Below are positions 43,568 to 52,534 of a DNA stretch of 64,000 nucleotides, piece after piece. The notes below the pieces were generated by a model. The model worked only from the letters and a program-made list of their open reading frames with translations. It had not been told where the DNA came from and did no database searches. The position numbers and the translations under genes are program-made. Position 1 is the first letter of the stretch; the number at the start of each line of letters is the position of its first letter. The stretch is taken from contig CADABZ010000007.1 in assembly GCA_902786355.1 (NCBI GenBank), forward strand, positions 1 to 64,000, read 5' to 3'. The stretch is from an uncultured Eubacteriales bacterium. GTDB lineage: Bacteria > Bacillota > Clostridia > Peptostreptococcales > Anaerovoracaceae.

Positions 43568-44089
43568 TTATGCATTCCTCCTGGCTTTCTTCTCAGCTTT
43601 TCTTGAAGCCTTCATTTCTGCCTTTCTCAGTCTGGCAGACTGCTTCACCTGCTTCTTATGAGCCTTCTTCTCAAGCTTAGTCTGTCTGTTGACCTTTTTG
43701 ATCATCTTTCTTGACTTCCTGAGTTCCTTGCGGGTCTTTTTTCTGGCTCTTCTGTCAGCCATTGCAGAGAACAGACCTCCGCGTCTGACAAGGCCTCTGC
43801 CTATCATGCTGAGGAGATTGACGGTCGTCAGGCCTCCTGCTGTAGCTCCGAGAGCCTTGACTGCCGGCGATGTATCTTCCGCAATGGATACAGCTGCATT
43901 GATTATTTTGTCACCGGCTGTATCGACCTTTGTTTTGGTATCATTGAGCATCTCCTGCCCGTCTTCTACAAGGCCTTTTGTCTTCTTGAGCAGCTCTATC
44001 GCATGCTTTGCCATTATCGCCACGACAACCACAAATGCGATGAGGACGAGGATCAGGCAGATTACTAGTATTTGATTGACTGTAAGCAT
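43568..44089 (-). CDS. membrane-anchored protein with basic tail, 173 aa
   Basis: One N-terminal membrane helix (ILVICLILVLIAFVVVVAIMA, about 7-27), a helical stretch resembling DUF948-type proteins (HAIELLKKTKGLVEDGQEML), a short hydrophobic patch near 85-100, and a very basic C-terminal ~70 residues (many Lys/Arg), which could contact nucleic acid or anionic lipid. GGAG precedes the ATG. It is paired with the smaller membrane protein at 44113-44388. No function is known to me. Confidence 0.72.
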   Translation of the reverse strand: MLTVNQILVICLILVLIAFVVVVAIMAKHAIELLKKTKGLVEDGQEMLNDTKTKVDTAGDKIINAAVSIAEDTSPAVKALGATAGGLTTVNLLSMIGRGLVRRGGLFSAMADRRARKKTRKELRKSRKMIKKVNRQTKLEKKAHKKQVKQSARLRKAEMKASRKAEKKARRNA

Positions 44090-44112
44090 TTTGTATCTCC
44101 TTATCCCCGGCG

Positions 44113-44388
44113 CTATTTCAATATCCTGTTGACGATCTGAAGTCCCAGCTCTACTCCGGCCTGAGCTGCGCCGGCAGCCTTTGAAGCATAAGCTCTGACT
44201 GCATCATTGATATTGTCGACTCTTTCCTTGGCTCCCTGAGCAGCAGATGTTCCGCCATCGATAATCGCATTGGCCTTCTTGATAGTATCTGTCGCATTTG
44301 AAATCATCACGATCAGGAATACGACCAGAACAATAAGCGCTATGAGCAGGATACCGATCAGAACGTCTTTGATACTAATTGTAATCAT
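44113..44388 (-). CDS. small membrane-anchored helical protein, 91 aa
   Basis: One N-terminal membrane helix (VLIGILLIALIVLVVFLIVMI, about 9-29) followed by a helical, Ala-rich segment (TDTIKKANAIIDGGTSAAQG and onward), similar in layout to the neighbouring 173-residue protein and to DUF948-type proteins. AAGGAGAGG precedes the ATG. It is the first gene of the pair; the 105-bp AT-rich gap upstream probably holds their promoter. Confidence 0.7.
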   Translation of the reverse strand: MITISIKDVLIGILLIALIVLVVFLIVMISNATDTIKKANAIIDGGTSAAQGAKERVDNINDAVRAYASKAAGAAQAGVELGLQIVNRILK

Positions 44389-44493
44389 TTGAATCCTCTC
44401 CTTTTGAGTTCTGCTTTCCGACTGTTCAGAGAAAGCAAATAATAATAATCATCTATATTATAATATAATAATCCCCGGATATGTTGATTTATT

Positions 44494-45252
44494 TCACAGT
44501 CTCTCATATATTCTGAGGATTTCCTGTGTATAACCTCCGTCTGCGGTATGTACAGACAGCTCCGGAAGCATTTTAAGCTGTGGCCCGCCACCCTTGACTG
44601 AGCTGATCAGAACGATATTTGCCGATTCACCCTGACGCGGAGACACAAGCTGCATCTCCTTCGGCTCAAGTCCTGCAATCCTGAGGGCAGCAAAAATATC
44701 AGCCAGACGGTCAGGTCTGTGGACCAGATAAAATCTCCCGCCCGGCTTCAGCATGACGGATGCCGCCTGAGAGAACTCCCTGATCCCGGCCGTCGTCTCA
44801 TGTCTGGCCGTATAGCGGTCGGATGAAGCACTCGGGAGCGCTGCATCCTTTCTGAAATACGGGGGATTAGACAGGACTGCATCGTAGATCCCGGTGCCGG
44901 CATCAGCACTCCCGTCTGCTATATCCGCTACATCGCAGGCGAGAATTTTCACCCTGTCTTCCATGCCGTTGATGCAGACGGCTTCTTCAGCCCGCCTTAC
45001 AGCATCTTCTCTCTTCTCAACTCCGAGAACTTTCGCCCCGGGGAATTTGTGAGCATATATAAAGGCCACTATCCCGCAGTCTGTTCCGAGATCCGCAGCA
45101 GTTATACAGCCTCCCGAATCATCATGAGCCACTGCAGCTCCTGTCTCGCCTGCAGCAAAAGCTGCAAGAAGAACGGCATCAACTCCATATCCGAATCCCG
45201 TCTTCTGTATGACTTTTATATCTCCGAAACCTGTGCTGTCCGTCCTGTACAT
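44494..45252 (-). CDS. tRNA1(Val) (adenine-N6)-methyltransferase-like protein (YabB)
   Basis: A 252-residue SAM-dependent N6-adenine methyltransferase. It has an N-terminal TGFGYGVDAVLLAAF segment, the SAM site around DLGTDCGIVAFIYA (lacking the second canonical Gly pair), and the catalytic NPPYF in VLSNPPYFRKD. In Bacillus the homologue yabB lies in the tmk-holB-yaaT cluster, as here. Its start overlaps the ricT stop (TGATG), indicating translational coupling. Substrate is inferred from TrmN6 of E. coli. Confidence 0.87.
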   Translation of the reverse strand: MYRTDSTGFGDIKVIQKTGFGYGVDAVLLAAFAAGETGAAVAHDDSGGCITAADLGTDCGIVAFIYAHKFPGAKVLGVEKREDAVRRAEEAVCINGMEDRVKILACDVADIADGSADAGTGIYDAVLSNPPYFRKDAALPSASSDRYTARHETTAGIREFSQAASVMLKPGGRFYLVHRPDRLADIFAALRIAGLEPKEMQLVSPRQGESANIVLISSVKGGGPQLKMLPELSVHTADGGYTQEILRIYERL

Positions 45253-46184
45253 CAGAAGTCCCGCATGAGTTCTTCGAGTTCACGGATATCTGCATCATCG
45301 GAAAACTCGTCAGCATCCTGCTCTGCTGAGCGCGATCCCTTGCGTCCCTTCTGCCTGCGGCGCTTTATCTCGTCTTTTGAATACGACTTGATTTCCTGAG
45401 CGAATATCTCCTCTCCTGTATCAGGATCTATCTCTATTCCTCTTGTATTGATCCTGCCGTTGAAATAGTCAACGTTGATGACCTTGGCAAGGCCGTCAGG
45501 GGTGTCGACTCTCTCGTTGTCTCTCGGCATTCCTTTGCGGAGCTCTTTGTATGTCGCATCCTCAAAATTGAGGCAGCACATAAGCCTTCCGCATGTGCCG
45601 GAGATCTTGGTCGGGTTGAGTGAGAGATTCTGCTGTTTTGCCATCTTGATCGAGACAGGCTGGAAGTCATGGAGCCATTTGCTGCAGCAGAGCGGTCTGC
45701 CGCATATTCCTATTCCGCCGAGCATCTTGGCTTCATCGCGGACTCCTATCTGTCTCAGCTCGATCCTGTTGTGGAAATGACCCGCAAGGTCTTTGGCAAG
45801 CTCTCTGAAATCGACCCTGCCGTCAGCTGAGAAATAGAACACTATCTTGGAGCCATCCATCATGTACTCGACATCTATCAGCTTCATCTCCAGTCCGTGC
45901 TTTGCGATCTTTTCAGCGCAGACCTTCATCGCTCCGTCCCTCTTGGAGAGATTCTCTCTGTAGATCCTCATGTCCTCGTCTGTAGCCTTGCGCGTTACAG
46001 GCTTCAGAGGTGCGACAAGCTCTTCTTCTTTTATCATTTTGTTAGCGATAAGAATATGTCCCATTTCGAGACCTCTTGCAGTCTCAACTATGACATTGTC
46101 GCCAACTTCGAACTGCGCACCTGCAGGATCGAAATAATATGTTTTGCCGGTCTTCATAAAACCGACTCCGACGATTTCTACCAT
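45252..46184 (-). CDS. ricT: RicT/YaaT-family protein (PSP1 domain)
   Basis: A 310-residue PSP1-domain protein. In Bacillus subtilis YaaT/RicT forms the Y-complex that stimulates RNase Y mRNA processing and affects sporulation and competence. Conserved features seen: GVGFMKTGKTYYFDP at the start, RIELRQIGVRDEAKMLGGIG, CGRPLCCSKWL and ISGTCGRLMCCLNFE, whose cysteines hold Fe-S clusters in the complex. The C-terminal ~30 residues are acidic. It overlaps holB by 7 bp. RicA/RicF genes are not in the window. Confidence 0.93.
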   Translation of the reverse strand: MVEIVGVGFMKTGKTYYFDPAGAQFEVGDNVIVETARGLEMGHILIANKMIKEEELVAPLKPVTRKATDEDMRIYRENLSKRDGAMKVCAEKIAKHGLEMKLIDVEYMMDGSKIVFYFSADGRVDFRELAKDLAGHFHNRIELRQIGVRDEAKMLGGIGICGRPLCCSKWLHDFQPVSIKMAKQQNLSLNPTKISGTCGRLMCCLNFEDATYKELRKGMPRDNERVDTPDGLAKVINVDYFNGRINTRGIEIDPDTGEEIFAQEIKSYSKDEIKRRRQKGRKGSRSAEQDADEFSDDADIRELEELMRDF

Positions 46185-47017
46185 GTATGTGTTTCCTCCC
46201 GGTTGATTTCAAGGAATAATCTTTTGAGCGCCTTGATATGGTTCATCTCGCGGCGTATATCCATTCTTGCTGTGTTGATAAGCTCTATCACAGCCGCGTA
46301 TGCGAGCGGATCCCCGCTTACGCCCAGGACCATGCGGTCCCTGCAGCCCGACTCAAGTGAACCGAGAAAAGCAAGCGTGTCCTCTCTTGTCTTAAGAGTC
46401 TTCTCTGCGGCTGCTCTGAAGTCGCAGAAAAGAGTATCCCTGCCAAGCATCATCCTTATAAGATCTCCGAACATATCCGAAGATCTGCCTTCGTACTCTG
46501 CATCACCCTGATACTCCGCATAGTCGGCTACACGTATCTCTGCGCACCTTGAACGCACAGTGCTCAGAAGGTTGTCTCTGTTGCCTGCCGAAAGGAGGAT
46601 GACAGTCCCCGGTGCAGGCTCTTCCAGAGTCTTGAGGAGTTTGTTCTGTATCGTCTCGCTTAATATGTCAGCGTCGTCTACTATGCCGACCAGATGCCTT
46701 CCGTATGAGCCCATGCTGAGCCTCTCAATGAATGCCGCGGCATCTTCTACCTTGTAGGTCTCTCTTCCGGATCTGCCTGATGAGACACTCTTCTTCATCC
46801 GGATCAGATCAAGACTTGTACCTGCAGCAGCCTGCCGGCATGCCGGGCATCTGCCGCACGGACGCGAATGAATATCCGGATGTGAGCACAGCAGCCCCGC
46901 AGCGACGGTGTCCGAAAACTCTCTGCGTCTCTCAGCATCCCTGCATTCGATTATGAAAGCATGAGCCGCTCTCGATCCGTCTGTTATGCTACTTATCAGT
47001 TCATTAATGCTCTGCAT
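46178..47017 (-). CDS. holB: DNA polymerase III delta' subunit
   Basis: A 279-residue clamp-loader subunit. It has the AAA+ fold with a zinc-binding C4 motif (CSHPDIHSRPCGRCPACRQ), a degenerate P-loop as expected for delta', VGIVDDADILSETIQNKLLKTLEEP and the sensor-like TVRSRC. It is shorter than E. coli HolB. It lies 6 bp after tmk and overlaps ricT, the standard Firmicute arrangement. Confidence 0.9.
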   Translation of the reverse strand: MQSINELISSITDGSRAAHAFIIECRDAERRREFSDTVAAGLLCSHPDIHSRPCGRCPACRQAAAGTSLDLIRMKKSVSSGRSGRETYKVEDAAAFIERLSMGSYGRHLVGIVDDADILSETIQNKLLKTLEEPAPGTVILLSAGNRDNLLSTVRSRCAEIRVADYAEYQGDAEYEGRSSDMFGDLIRMMLGRDTLFCDFRAAAEKTLKTREDTLAFLGSLESGCRDRMVLGVSGDPLAYAAVIELINTARMDIRREMNHIKALKRLFLEINREETHTW

Positions 47018-47023
47018 GTCCGG

Positions 47024-47653
47024 TCAGATCCCCTTTGATCTGCATAGTTCTTCAAGGCATTCATATATATGATCACGGATACTTTCAACTGTATCCGATG
47101 CATCTATCCTTTTGACCCTGTCAGGTTCGCTCTCTGCGATCCTGCGGTATCCCTCATAGACTCTGTAGTGGAAGTCCATCTTCTCAACCTCCAGCCGGTC
47201 GAGCGCTCCGGCTTTGGCCGCTCTCGCCCTGCCTGCTGCAGGATCTATGTCCAGCCAGAATGTGATGTCCGGTGTGAGGCCTCCGGTGGCATATCTGTTC
47301 ACATCACGGACCATGTCTCCGAGCTCACGTCCGTAAGCCTGGTATGCTACAGAAGAATCAACGAATCTGTCACATATGACCACTTCGCCTCTCTGTACTG
47401 CCGGCATGATGACTTCTTTGACATGCTGCGCTCTTGAGGCAGCATATATCATCATCTCCGTGACCGGATCCATCTCTGAGTTATCATTGTCGAGAAGGAT
47501 CCCGCGAAGCTTCTCGCTTATCGGTGTTCCTCCCGGCTCTCTTGTATGAACGACAGAAAGACCCTTCTCAGTGAAGAATCTTTCGATATTTCTGATCTGT
47601 GTCGACTTGCCTGCACCGTCGCCGCCTTCAAGCGTTATGAAAAGTCCTTTCAT
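47024..47653 (-). CDS. tmk: thymidylate kinase
   Basis: A 209-residue kinase converting dTMP to dTDP. P-loop EGGDGAGKST (9-18), TREPGGTPISEKLR and the DRFVDSSVAYQAYGR segment are present. The open frame extends to 47836, but the ATG at 47653 has AAGGAGG six nt upstream and begins the family sequence MKGLFITLEG. The upstream part of that long frame overlaps a different small membrane ORF whose stop overlaps this ATG (ATGA). Confidence 0.95.
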   Translation of the reverse strand: MKGLFITLEGGDGAGKSTQIRNIERFFTEKGLSVVHTREPGGTPISEKLRGILLDNDNSEMDPVTEMMIYAASRAQHVKEVIMPAVQRGEVVICDRFVDSSVAYQAYGRELGDMVRDVNRYATGGLTPDITFWLDIDPAAGRARAAKAGALDRLEVEKMDFHYRVYEGYRRIAESEPDRVKRIDASDTVESIRDHIYECLEELCRSKGI

Positions 47654-47805
47654 TTTCGCCTCCTTCTGGTCTTGCCGGGATCCCTCCGGGATGACCGGAG
47701 ATTTCTGTGTCTTACATATTCTTCCAGCTGATACCACAAAAAGACTGCGAAGATCACAACCGGCGCAGATATAAGTATTATAAGTGCTATCTGAAATGCA
47801 AGCAT
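47650..47805 (-). CDS. 51-aa membrane micropeptide overlapping tmk
   Basis: The ORF begins MLAFQIALIILISAPVVIFA and continues to a basic tail (RRDPGKTRRRRK) with TGA at 47652-47650, overlapping the tmk ATG by the ATGA pattern of coupled genes. Residues 2-24 form one hydrophobic helix and the C-terminus has many arginines, so topology would be N-out, C-in. The RBS is poor (AGAGACAGAG), which lowers confidence. No family recognised. Confidence 0.45.
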   Translation of the reverse strand: MLAFQIALIILISAPVVIFAVFLWYQLEEYVRHRNLRSSRRDPGKTRRRRK

Positions 47806-47874
47806 ATCTCTGTCTCTGTTTTTCTGAACATCCCATGCCAGTGCAGGAGATGTCTGAAGAAATAATTCTTATTA

Positions 47875-48765
47875 TTATAACATATCTCTCAGTTCATCTA
47901 TACTGAAATTATACGCCGTATTGCAGAAGTGGCACTTGACCTCGATCTCTTCCCCGTCTGCAATTATCTCTTCAAGGTCACTCTTCTGTATAGTCGAAAG
48001 AGCACCTGCAACTCTCTCCTTAGAGCAGTCACAGTGGAATCTGACAGGCTTCTTCTCATTGATGACAAGCCCCAGATCTCCGAGGAAATGCTGAAGGATA
48101 TCCTCAGGGCTCATGCCCTTCTCCATCATTGTTGTTACCGGCTCAGAAGCAGAGATTTTCGACTCGACTGCTGCGATGGTCTCTTCCGCTGCATCCGGCA
48201 TCATCTGGATTATGAACCCTCCGGAATGCTTTACGCTGCTGTCGGTGTCGACCATAACGCCAACTCCGACTGCTGAAGGTGTCTGCTCGCTCACTGTGAA
48301 ATAGTACGCCAGATCATCACCGATCTCTCCTGTCTGGATCTCGACCTGTCCGTTATATGGCTCCCTCAGACCGAGGTCCATGATAACAGTAAGCGTTCCT
48401 CTGCCGACCGCTGCCCCGACATCCATTTTGCCCGGGTATTTATCTGGAACTGTTACCGAAGGGTTGTCAACGAAGCCTTTTACATTGCCGTGGCTGTCTG
48501 CTGTTACTGTTATCTGGCCTGCAGGGCCGTCTCCCTTCATCAGGAGAGTGAGCTTATCCTTCTCTCCCTTCATCATCGCGCCCATCATAGCCCCGGCAGA
48601 AAGCATCCTGCCAAGCGCTGCAGTTATCACCGGGAAGGTATGGTGGCGCTCCCTGGCTACAGCTGTCGTATCCGTGGTTCTTACCGCGAATGCTCTTACT
48701 GTTTCGCCTGCAGCAGTTCCTCTGACTATATAATCTCTGTCTGTATCAAATTTCATTAATTCCAT
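47875..48765 (-). CDS. hslO: Hsp33 redox-regulated chaperone
   Basis: A 296-residue Hsp33. The C-terminal zinc switch is complete: HCDCSKERV and CHFCN (C-x-C ... C-x-x-C). On oxidation the zinc is lost and the protein becomes an active holdase. The core has ALGRMLSAGAMMG and DGPAGQITVTADSHGNVKGF. The first ATG at 48765 has AGAGG at 9 nt; an internal Met (MKFD) three codons later is an alternative. Confidence 0.94.
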   Translation of the reverse strand: MELMKFDTDRDYIVRGTAAGETVRAFAVRTTDTTAVARERHHTFPVITAALGRMLSAGAMMGAMMKGEKDKLTLLMKGDGPAGQITVTADSHGNVKGFVDNPSVTVPDKYPGKMDVGAAVGRGTLTVIMDLGLREPYNGQVEIQTGEIGDDLAYYFTVSEQTPSAVGVGVMVDTDSSVKHSGGFIIQMMPDAAEETIAAVESKISASEPVTTMMEKGMSPEDILQHFLGDLGLVINEKKPVRFHCDCSKERVAGALSTIQKSDLEEIIADGEEIEVKCHFCNTAYNFSIDELRDML

Positions 48766-48821
48766 AGTGTTAAGCCTCTGATATATATGTCTCCGGGATC
48801 GCCCGTATCTCAGGGCCCCGG

Positions 48822-48869
48822 AAAAAGTCCGGAACCGGTCTCAGCAGTTATCCATCTGAGCCCGGTCCG
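48822..48869 (-). terminator. terminator of the GNAT-like gene
   Basis: On the minus strand CCGGACCGGGCTCAG (48869-48855) pairs, with minor mismatches, with CTGAGACCGGTTCCGG (48844-48829) around an 10-nt loop, followed by ACTTTTTC. Confidence 0.78.
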
Positions 48870-48875
48870 GTCATG

Positions 48876-50018
48876 TCACAACTGTTTAATAAAGCATCTG
48901 CGCCGTTTATGCGGCTCTACATTGAACATCTTCCACTGATGGTGGACCTTGGTGTTGTACTCAAGCTGCGGCCCTGTTTCGGCATGTTTTATGCCGTTTT
49001 TGGCACAGCCGTAATACAGATGTTCCATGACAACACCGTTCAGCCCCGTCTTCTGCAGCTCAGGTCTGACTGCGATCAGGAACAGATCCAGAGTATCATT
49101 CTTCATCAGTGATGAAAGGACACCTGTCCAGCCAAAAGGAAACAGTCTTCCCCGGCTTTTCTTCATGGCCTCAGCCATGGAAGGCGCCCCTACTCCGAAC
49201 CCCATGAGATTATCATTGTCATCGACGATGAGGCAGCAGTAGTCAGGATTGATGAGAGGCAGGAATTTATTGACATACTTGTTTATCTGTCTTTCATTGA
49301 GAGCGACCACACCATACAGAGGCGCATAAGCGATATTGATCAGTTCGAATGCCTTACGGACATACGGTTTTACATCGCGGCGGCTTTTTACAGTCACCTT
49401 ATGATAGCCTGTGCTCCTCAGGATCCTGTCAGAGATCCTCTTGAGATGGCGGTATATCATATCATCCTCGCCTGCATCCCCTATCGGGATAAGGTGTTCG
49501 ATCCAGTCTGTGTCCTTGACGTATCCGAGTTCGGTCAGATGATCGATATAATACGGGTAGTTATAGTAGGTGATGAACATGCTGCGTTTATCAAAGCCTT
49601 CCACAAGCATGCCCTCACGGTCCATATCGCAGAAACCGAGCGGGCCGTGAACTTCATTCATGCCCTTCTGCCGTGCCCATTCCTCTACAGTATCGAACAG
49701 AGCTTTCGAGACCTCCCGGTCGTCTATAAAATCGACCTGAGAAAATCTCATTCTCTTGGTTCCCCATGTCTCGTTAGCCTTATGGCTTAGTATTGCGCCT
49801 ATGCGTCCGACGATCTCGCCATCGCGATACGCCAGAAATGCTCTGGCCTCACAGTATTCAAAGGCAGGATTCTTATCCTTGTCCCAGTCGGCCATATCGT
49901 CTCCGAAAAACGCCGGCACAAAGTTTTTCTCATTATGATAAAGGCGGTTGGGGAAGTCCACAAAGGACTTCCTCTCCGCCTTAGTCATAACCTCTTTAAT
50001 CAGGATGTCAGTACCCAA
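48876..50018 (-). CDS. GNAT-like N-acetyltransferase family protein, TTG start
   Basis: A 380-residue protein of a clostridial GNAT-like family: N-terminal IKEVMTKAERKSFVDFPNRLYHNEKNFVPAFF, an acyltransferase-like region with AFLAYRDGEIVGRIGAILSH, then HGPLGFCDMDREGML and a second half ending in YNTKVHHQWKMFNVEPHKRR. Substrate unknown. The start is TTG at 50018 with AAGGGAAGAG upstream; the next Met is ten codons in with no proper RBS, and the intervening IKEV belongs to the family, so TTG is preferred. It follows pta by 23 bp. Confidence 0.72.
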   Translation of the reverse strand: MGTDILIKEVMTKAERKSFVDFPNRLYHNEKNFVPAFFGDDMADWDKDKNPAFEYCEARAFLAYRDGEIVGRIGAILSHKANETWGTKRMRFSQVDFIDDREVSKALFDTVEEWARQKGMNEVHGPLGFCDMDREGMLVEGFDKRSMFITYYNYPYYIDHLTELGYVKDTDWIEHLIPIGDAGEDDMIYRHLKRISDRILRSTGYHKVTVKSRRDVKPYVRKAFELINIAYAPLYGVVALNERQINKYVNKFLPLINPDYCCLIVDDNDNLMGFGVGAPSMAEAMKKSRGRLFPFGWTGVLSSLMKNDTLDLFLIAVRPELQKTGLNGVVMEHLYYGCAKNGIKHAETGPQLEYNTKVHHQWKMFNVEPHKRRRCFIKQL

Positions 50019-50041
50019 ATTCTCTTCCCTTCCGTATTAAA

Positions 50042-51052
50042 TTAAAGTGCGGCAGTGATTATGGACATCTTGTATACCTCTTCTGCATCGCATCCGCGGG
50101 AGAGGTCATTGATAGGAGCATTCAGTCCAAGAAGGATCGGTCCGTATGCAGCATATCCGCCAAGTCTCTGAGCGATCTTGTAGCCGATGTTTCCAGCTTC
50201 GATGATCGGGAATACGAATGTGTTGGCATATCCTGCTACTTCTGATCCAGGGAACTTGAGCTGTCCTACTGTAGGGGATACAGCTGCGTCGAACTGCATC
50301 TCGCCGTCGATCTTCATCTCAGGATTAAGTTCCTTTGCGATCTTTGTAGCCTCTGCGGAAAGTGCTACTGTGCCGCCCTTGCCGGAGCCCTTTGTTGAGA
50401 AGCTGAGCATTGCGACCTTAGGATCGATTCCGAAGACTCTTGCGCACTTCTCGATCTCTACTGCTACCTCAGCGAGCTTCTGAGCTCCTGTGAATGTAAC
50501 ATTGCCTTCCTTGTCTACGCTGTCAGTGTAGTCGAGGTTGACTGCGCAGTCTCCCATAGCTATAGTACGGAGGTTCTCATCTCCGCAGTCTCTTGTAAGG
50601 ATGAAGCAGGAGCTTACGAGATGAGCGCCCGGCTTTGTCTTGACGAGCTGCAGAGCAGGACGGATAGTATCAGCTGTAGAGTATGTAGCTCCTCCGAGGA
50701 GGCAGTCTGCCTTTCCCATCTTGACGAGCATAGTTCCGAAGTAGTTGCCCTTGAGAAGAGCTGTCTTGCACTCATCAGCAGTCATCTTGCCCTTGCGGAG
50801 CTCTACCATCTTCTCTACCATCTCATCCATACCTTCATAAGCTGCAGGATCCATGATCTCTGCACCCTCGATATTGAAGCCCTTGGCTTCTGCAGCAGCC
50901 TTGACCTCATCAACGTTTCCTACAAGGACAACGCCCATGAGTCCCTCTGCGAGGAGTCTTGCAGCTGCTTCCTGGATACGTGCATCTGTACCCTCAGTGA
51001 AAACGATTTTCTTAGGTTCTGCCTTTACCTTTTCAATCAGCTTATCAAACAT
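50042..51052 (-). CDS. pta: phosphate acetyltransferase
   Basis: A 336-residue enzyme exchanging acetyl-CoA and acetyl phosphate, the first step of acetate formation with ATP yield. Recognisable segments: KIVFTEGTDARIQEAAARLL, LLGGATYSTADTIRPALQ, MLSFSTKGSGKG, GELQFDAA-like EMQFDAAVSP and FPDLEAGNIGYK-like FPIIEAGNIGYKIAQR. Length is typical of the short Pta form. An ackA gene is not in the window. AGGAG precedes the ATG. Confidence 0.94.
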   Translation of the reverse strand: MFDKLIEKVKAEPKKIVFTEGTDARIQEAAARLLAEGLMGVVLVGNVDEVKAAAEAKGFNIEGAEIMDPAAYEGMDEMVEKMVELRKGKMTADECKTALLKGNYFGTMLVKMGKADCLLGGATYSTADTIRPALQLVKTKPGAHLVSSCFILTRDCGDENLRTIAMGDCAVNLDYTDSVDKEGNVTFTGAQKLAEVAVEIEKCARVFGIDPKVAMLSFSTKGSGKGGTVALSAEATKIAKELNPEMKIDGEMQFDAAVSPTVGQLKFPGSEVAGYANTFVFPIIEAGNIGYKIAQRLGGYAAYGPILLGLNAPINDLSRGCDAEEVYKMSIITAAL

Positions 51053-51131
51053 TTTTGATCTCCTGTCATCTCTGTGTAGTCATAAATTAAAAATAATTCA
51101 GGCGGAATCACGGTTCCTGCCCAACAAATTG

Positions 51132-51160
51132 ATTATAAGCCATGTGAGCAGTTATTTCAA
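51132..51160 (-). promoter_or_regulatory. promoter of pta
   Basis: On the minus strand TTGAAA (51160-51155), a 17-bp spacer and TATAAT (51137-51132), about 75 nt before the pta start. Confidence 0.75.
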
Positions 51161-51191
51161 TGCATGCCGTCAAACAGACCGCACCGGATGT

Positions 51192-52499
51192 CTACTCTCC
51201 TGCCTTTTCGAGAGCCTGCTTCAGGTCTTCGATTATATCGTCCGCATTCTCAAGTCCGACAGACAGACGGATCAGACCCGGGTCAATTCCCGCAGCCAGC
51301 TGATCAGCCTCGGAAAGCTGCCTGTGTGTGGTGCTTGCCGGATGAAGGACGCTTGTGTGGATGTCCCCCACGTGTACTACGATGCTGCAGAGCTCGAGCT
51401 TCTCGAGGAATCTCTCGCCTGCTTCTCTTCCGCCTTTTACGCCGAAGCTAAGTACAGCGCCGGCCCCTTTTGGCATGTATTTCTGAGCCAGATCGTAATA
51501 TCTGTCTCCCTTAAGACCAGGATAGATGATCCAGTCTACCATAGGATGCCCTGCCAGGAATTCTGCTACTGCCTTCGCATTCTTCACGTGACGTTCCATC
51601 CTTACATCGAGGGTCTGGAGGCCCTGGTGAGTAAGGTATGCATTCATAGGTGCCATTGTGCATCCGAGATCTCTTATGAGAACAGCCTTGAGACGAGTGC
51701 AGAAAGCTGCATCGCCGAATGTCTCATAGAAGTTCAGACCATGGTAGCTCTCATCCGGAGCTGCCATGCTCGGATACTTGAGGCTGCCGTCAGCGTTTTT
51801 GACAGTCCAGTCAAAATTGCCGCCCTCAATAACGCATCCGCCGATGCTCGTACCATGTCCGTCAGCGAACTTTGTAGTCGAATGAGTAACTATATTGGCT
51901 CCGTATTCTATAGGTCTTACAAGAGCCGGAGTAGCCAGGGTGTTGTCAACGATGAACGGGACCTTCATCTCTGCAGCCGCTGCAGCAAATTTTTCAAGAT
52001 CGAGCACGCTGAGTGCCGGATTGCCGAGAGTCTCTCCGAAGAGAGCTTTTGTATTCGGCTTTGCCAGTGCCACTATATCTTCAAGAGGCATATCCTGATC
52101 GAAGAAATCGACCTCGATGCCCAGCTTTCTGAGAGTAACGTCGAAAAGATTGTGTGTCCCTCCGTATATGTTGGTACCGCTCAGGACGTGATCGCCGGCC
52201 TGGCAGATATTGAGTATAGCGATCAGATTGGCTGACTGTCCGGAAGAAGCAGCCATACCTGCCGTACCGCCTTCGAGCAGCGCCATCTTCTGTTCAAGAG
52301 CATCTACAGTCGGGCTTCCGAGCCTTGCATACATATGGTTAGGACTCTCAAGGTCAAAGAGTTCAGCGACATCATGCGCATTGTAATATCTGTATGTGGT
52401 GCTCTGTACGATAGGAAGATTCTGCGGCTGTGCGCTTCCTGCTCTGTATGCTCCGTGTACACATCTTGTTTCAAAGCCCATGTCTTTCATTTCTTTCAT
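51192..52499 (-). CDS. metY: O-acetylhomoserine sulfhydrylase
   Basis: A 435-residue PLP enzyme of the Cys/Met metabolism family; the length and GFETRCVHGAYRAGSAQPQNLPI start fit O-acetylhomoserine sulfhydrylase, which makes homocysteine from O-acetylhomoserine and sulfide. The PLP lysine is in THSTTKFADGHGTSIGG. The start lies in a purine-rich repeat with three candidate ATGs (52499, 52490, 52481); the first overlaps the upstream stop (ATGA) and has AGGGA 8 nt away. Confidence 0.92.
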   Translation of the reverse strand: MKEMKDMGFETRCVHGAYRAGSAQPQNLPIVQSTTYRYYNAHDVAELFDLESPNHMYARLGSPTVDALEQKMALLEGGTAGMAASSGQSANLIAILNICQAGDHVLSGTNIYGGTHNLFDVTLRKLGIEVDFFDQDMPLEDIVALAKPNTKALFGETLGNPALSVLDLEKFAAAAAEMKVPFIVDNTLATPALVRPIEYGANIVTHSTTKFADGHGTSIGGCVIEGGNFDWTVKNADGSLKYPSMAAPDESYHGLNFYETFGDAAFCTRLKAVLIRDLGCTMAPMNAYLTHQGLQTLDVRMERHVKNAKAVAEFLAGHPMVDWIIYPGLKGDRYYDLAQKYMPKGAGAVLSFGVKGGREAGERFLEKLELCSIVVHVGDIHTSVLHPASTTHRQLSEADQLAAGIDPGLIRLSVGLENADDIIEDLKQALEKAGE

Positions 52500-52534
52500 T
52501 TCTCTGTTCCCTTTCTTTTCTCTTTCTCTGTTCC
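52483..52534. repeat. purine/pyrimidine tract with 24-bp imperfect direct repeat at gene junction
   Basis: On the plus strand TTTCTCTGTTCC occurs at 52499-52510 and 52523-52534 inside an almost pure pyrimidine run. It encodes the GTEKEKRKGTEK tail of the transporter and the first codons of metY, including the overlapping stop and start. Confidence 0.7.

Noticed and set aside
47654-47836. N-terminal extension of tmk to 47836
   Set aside because: The extension is not family-like and lacks an RBS; the ATG at 47653 has AAGGAGG and begins the P-loop kinase sequence.
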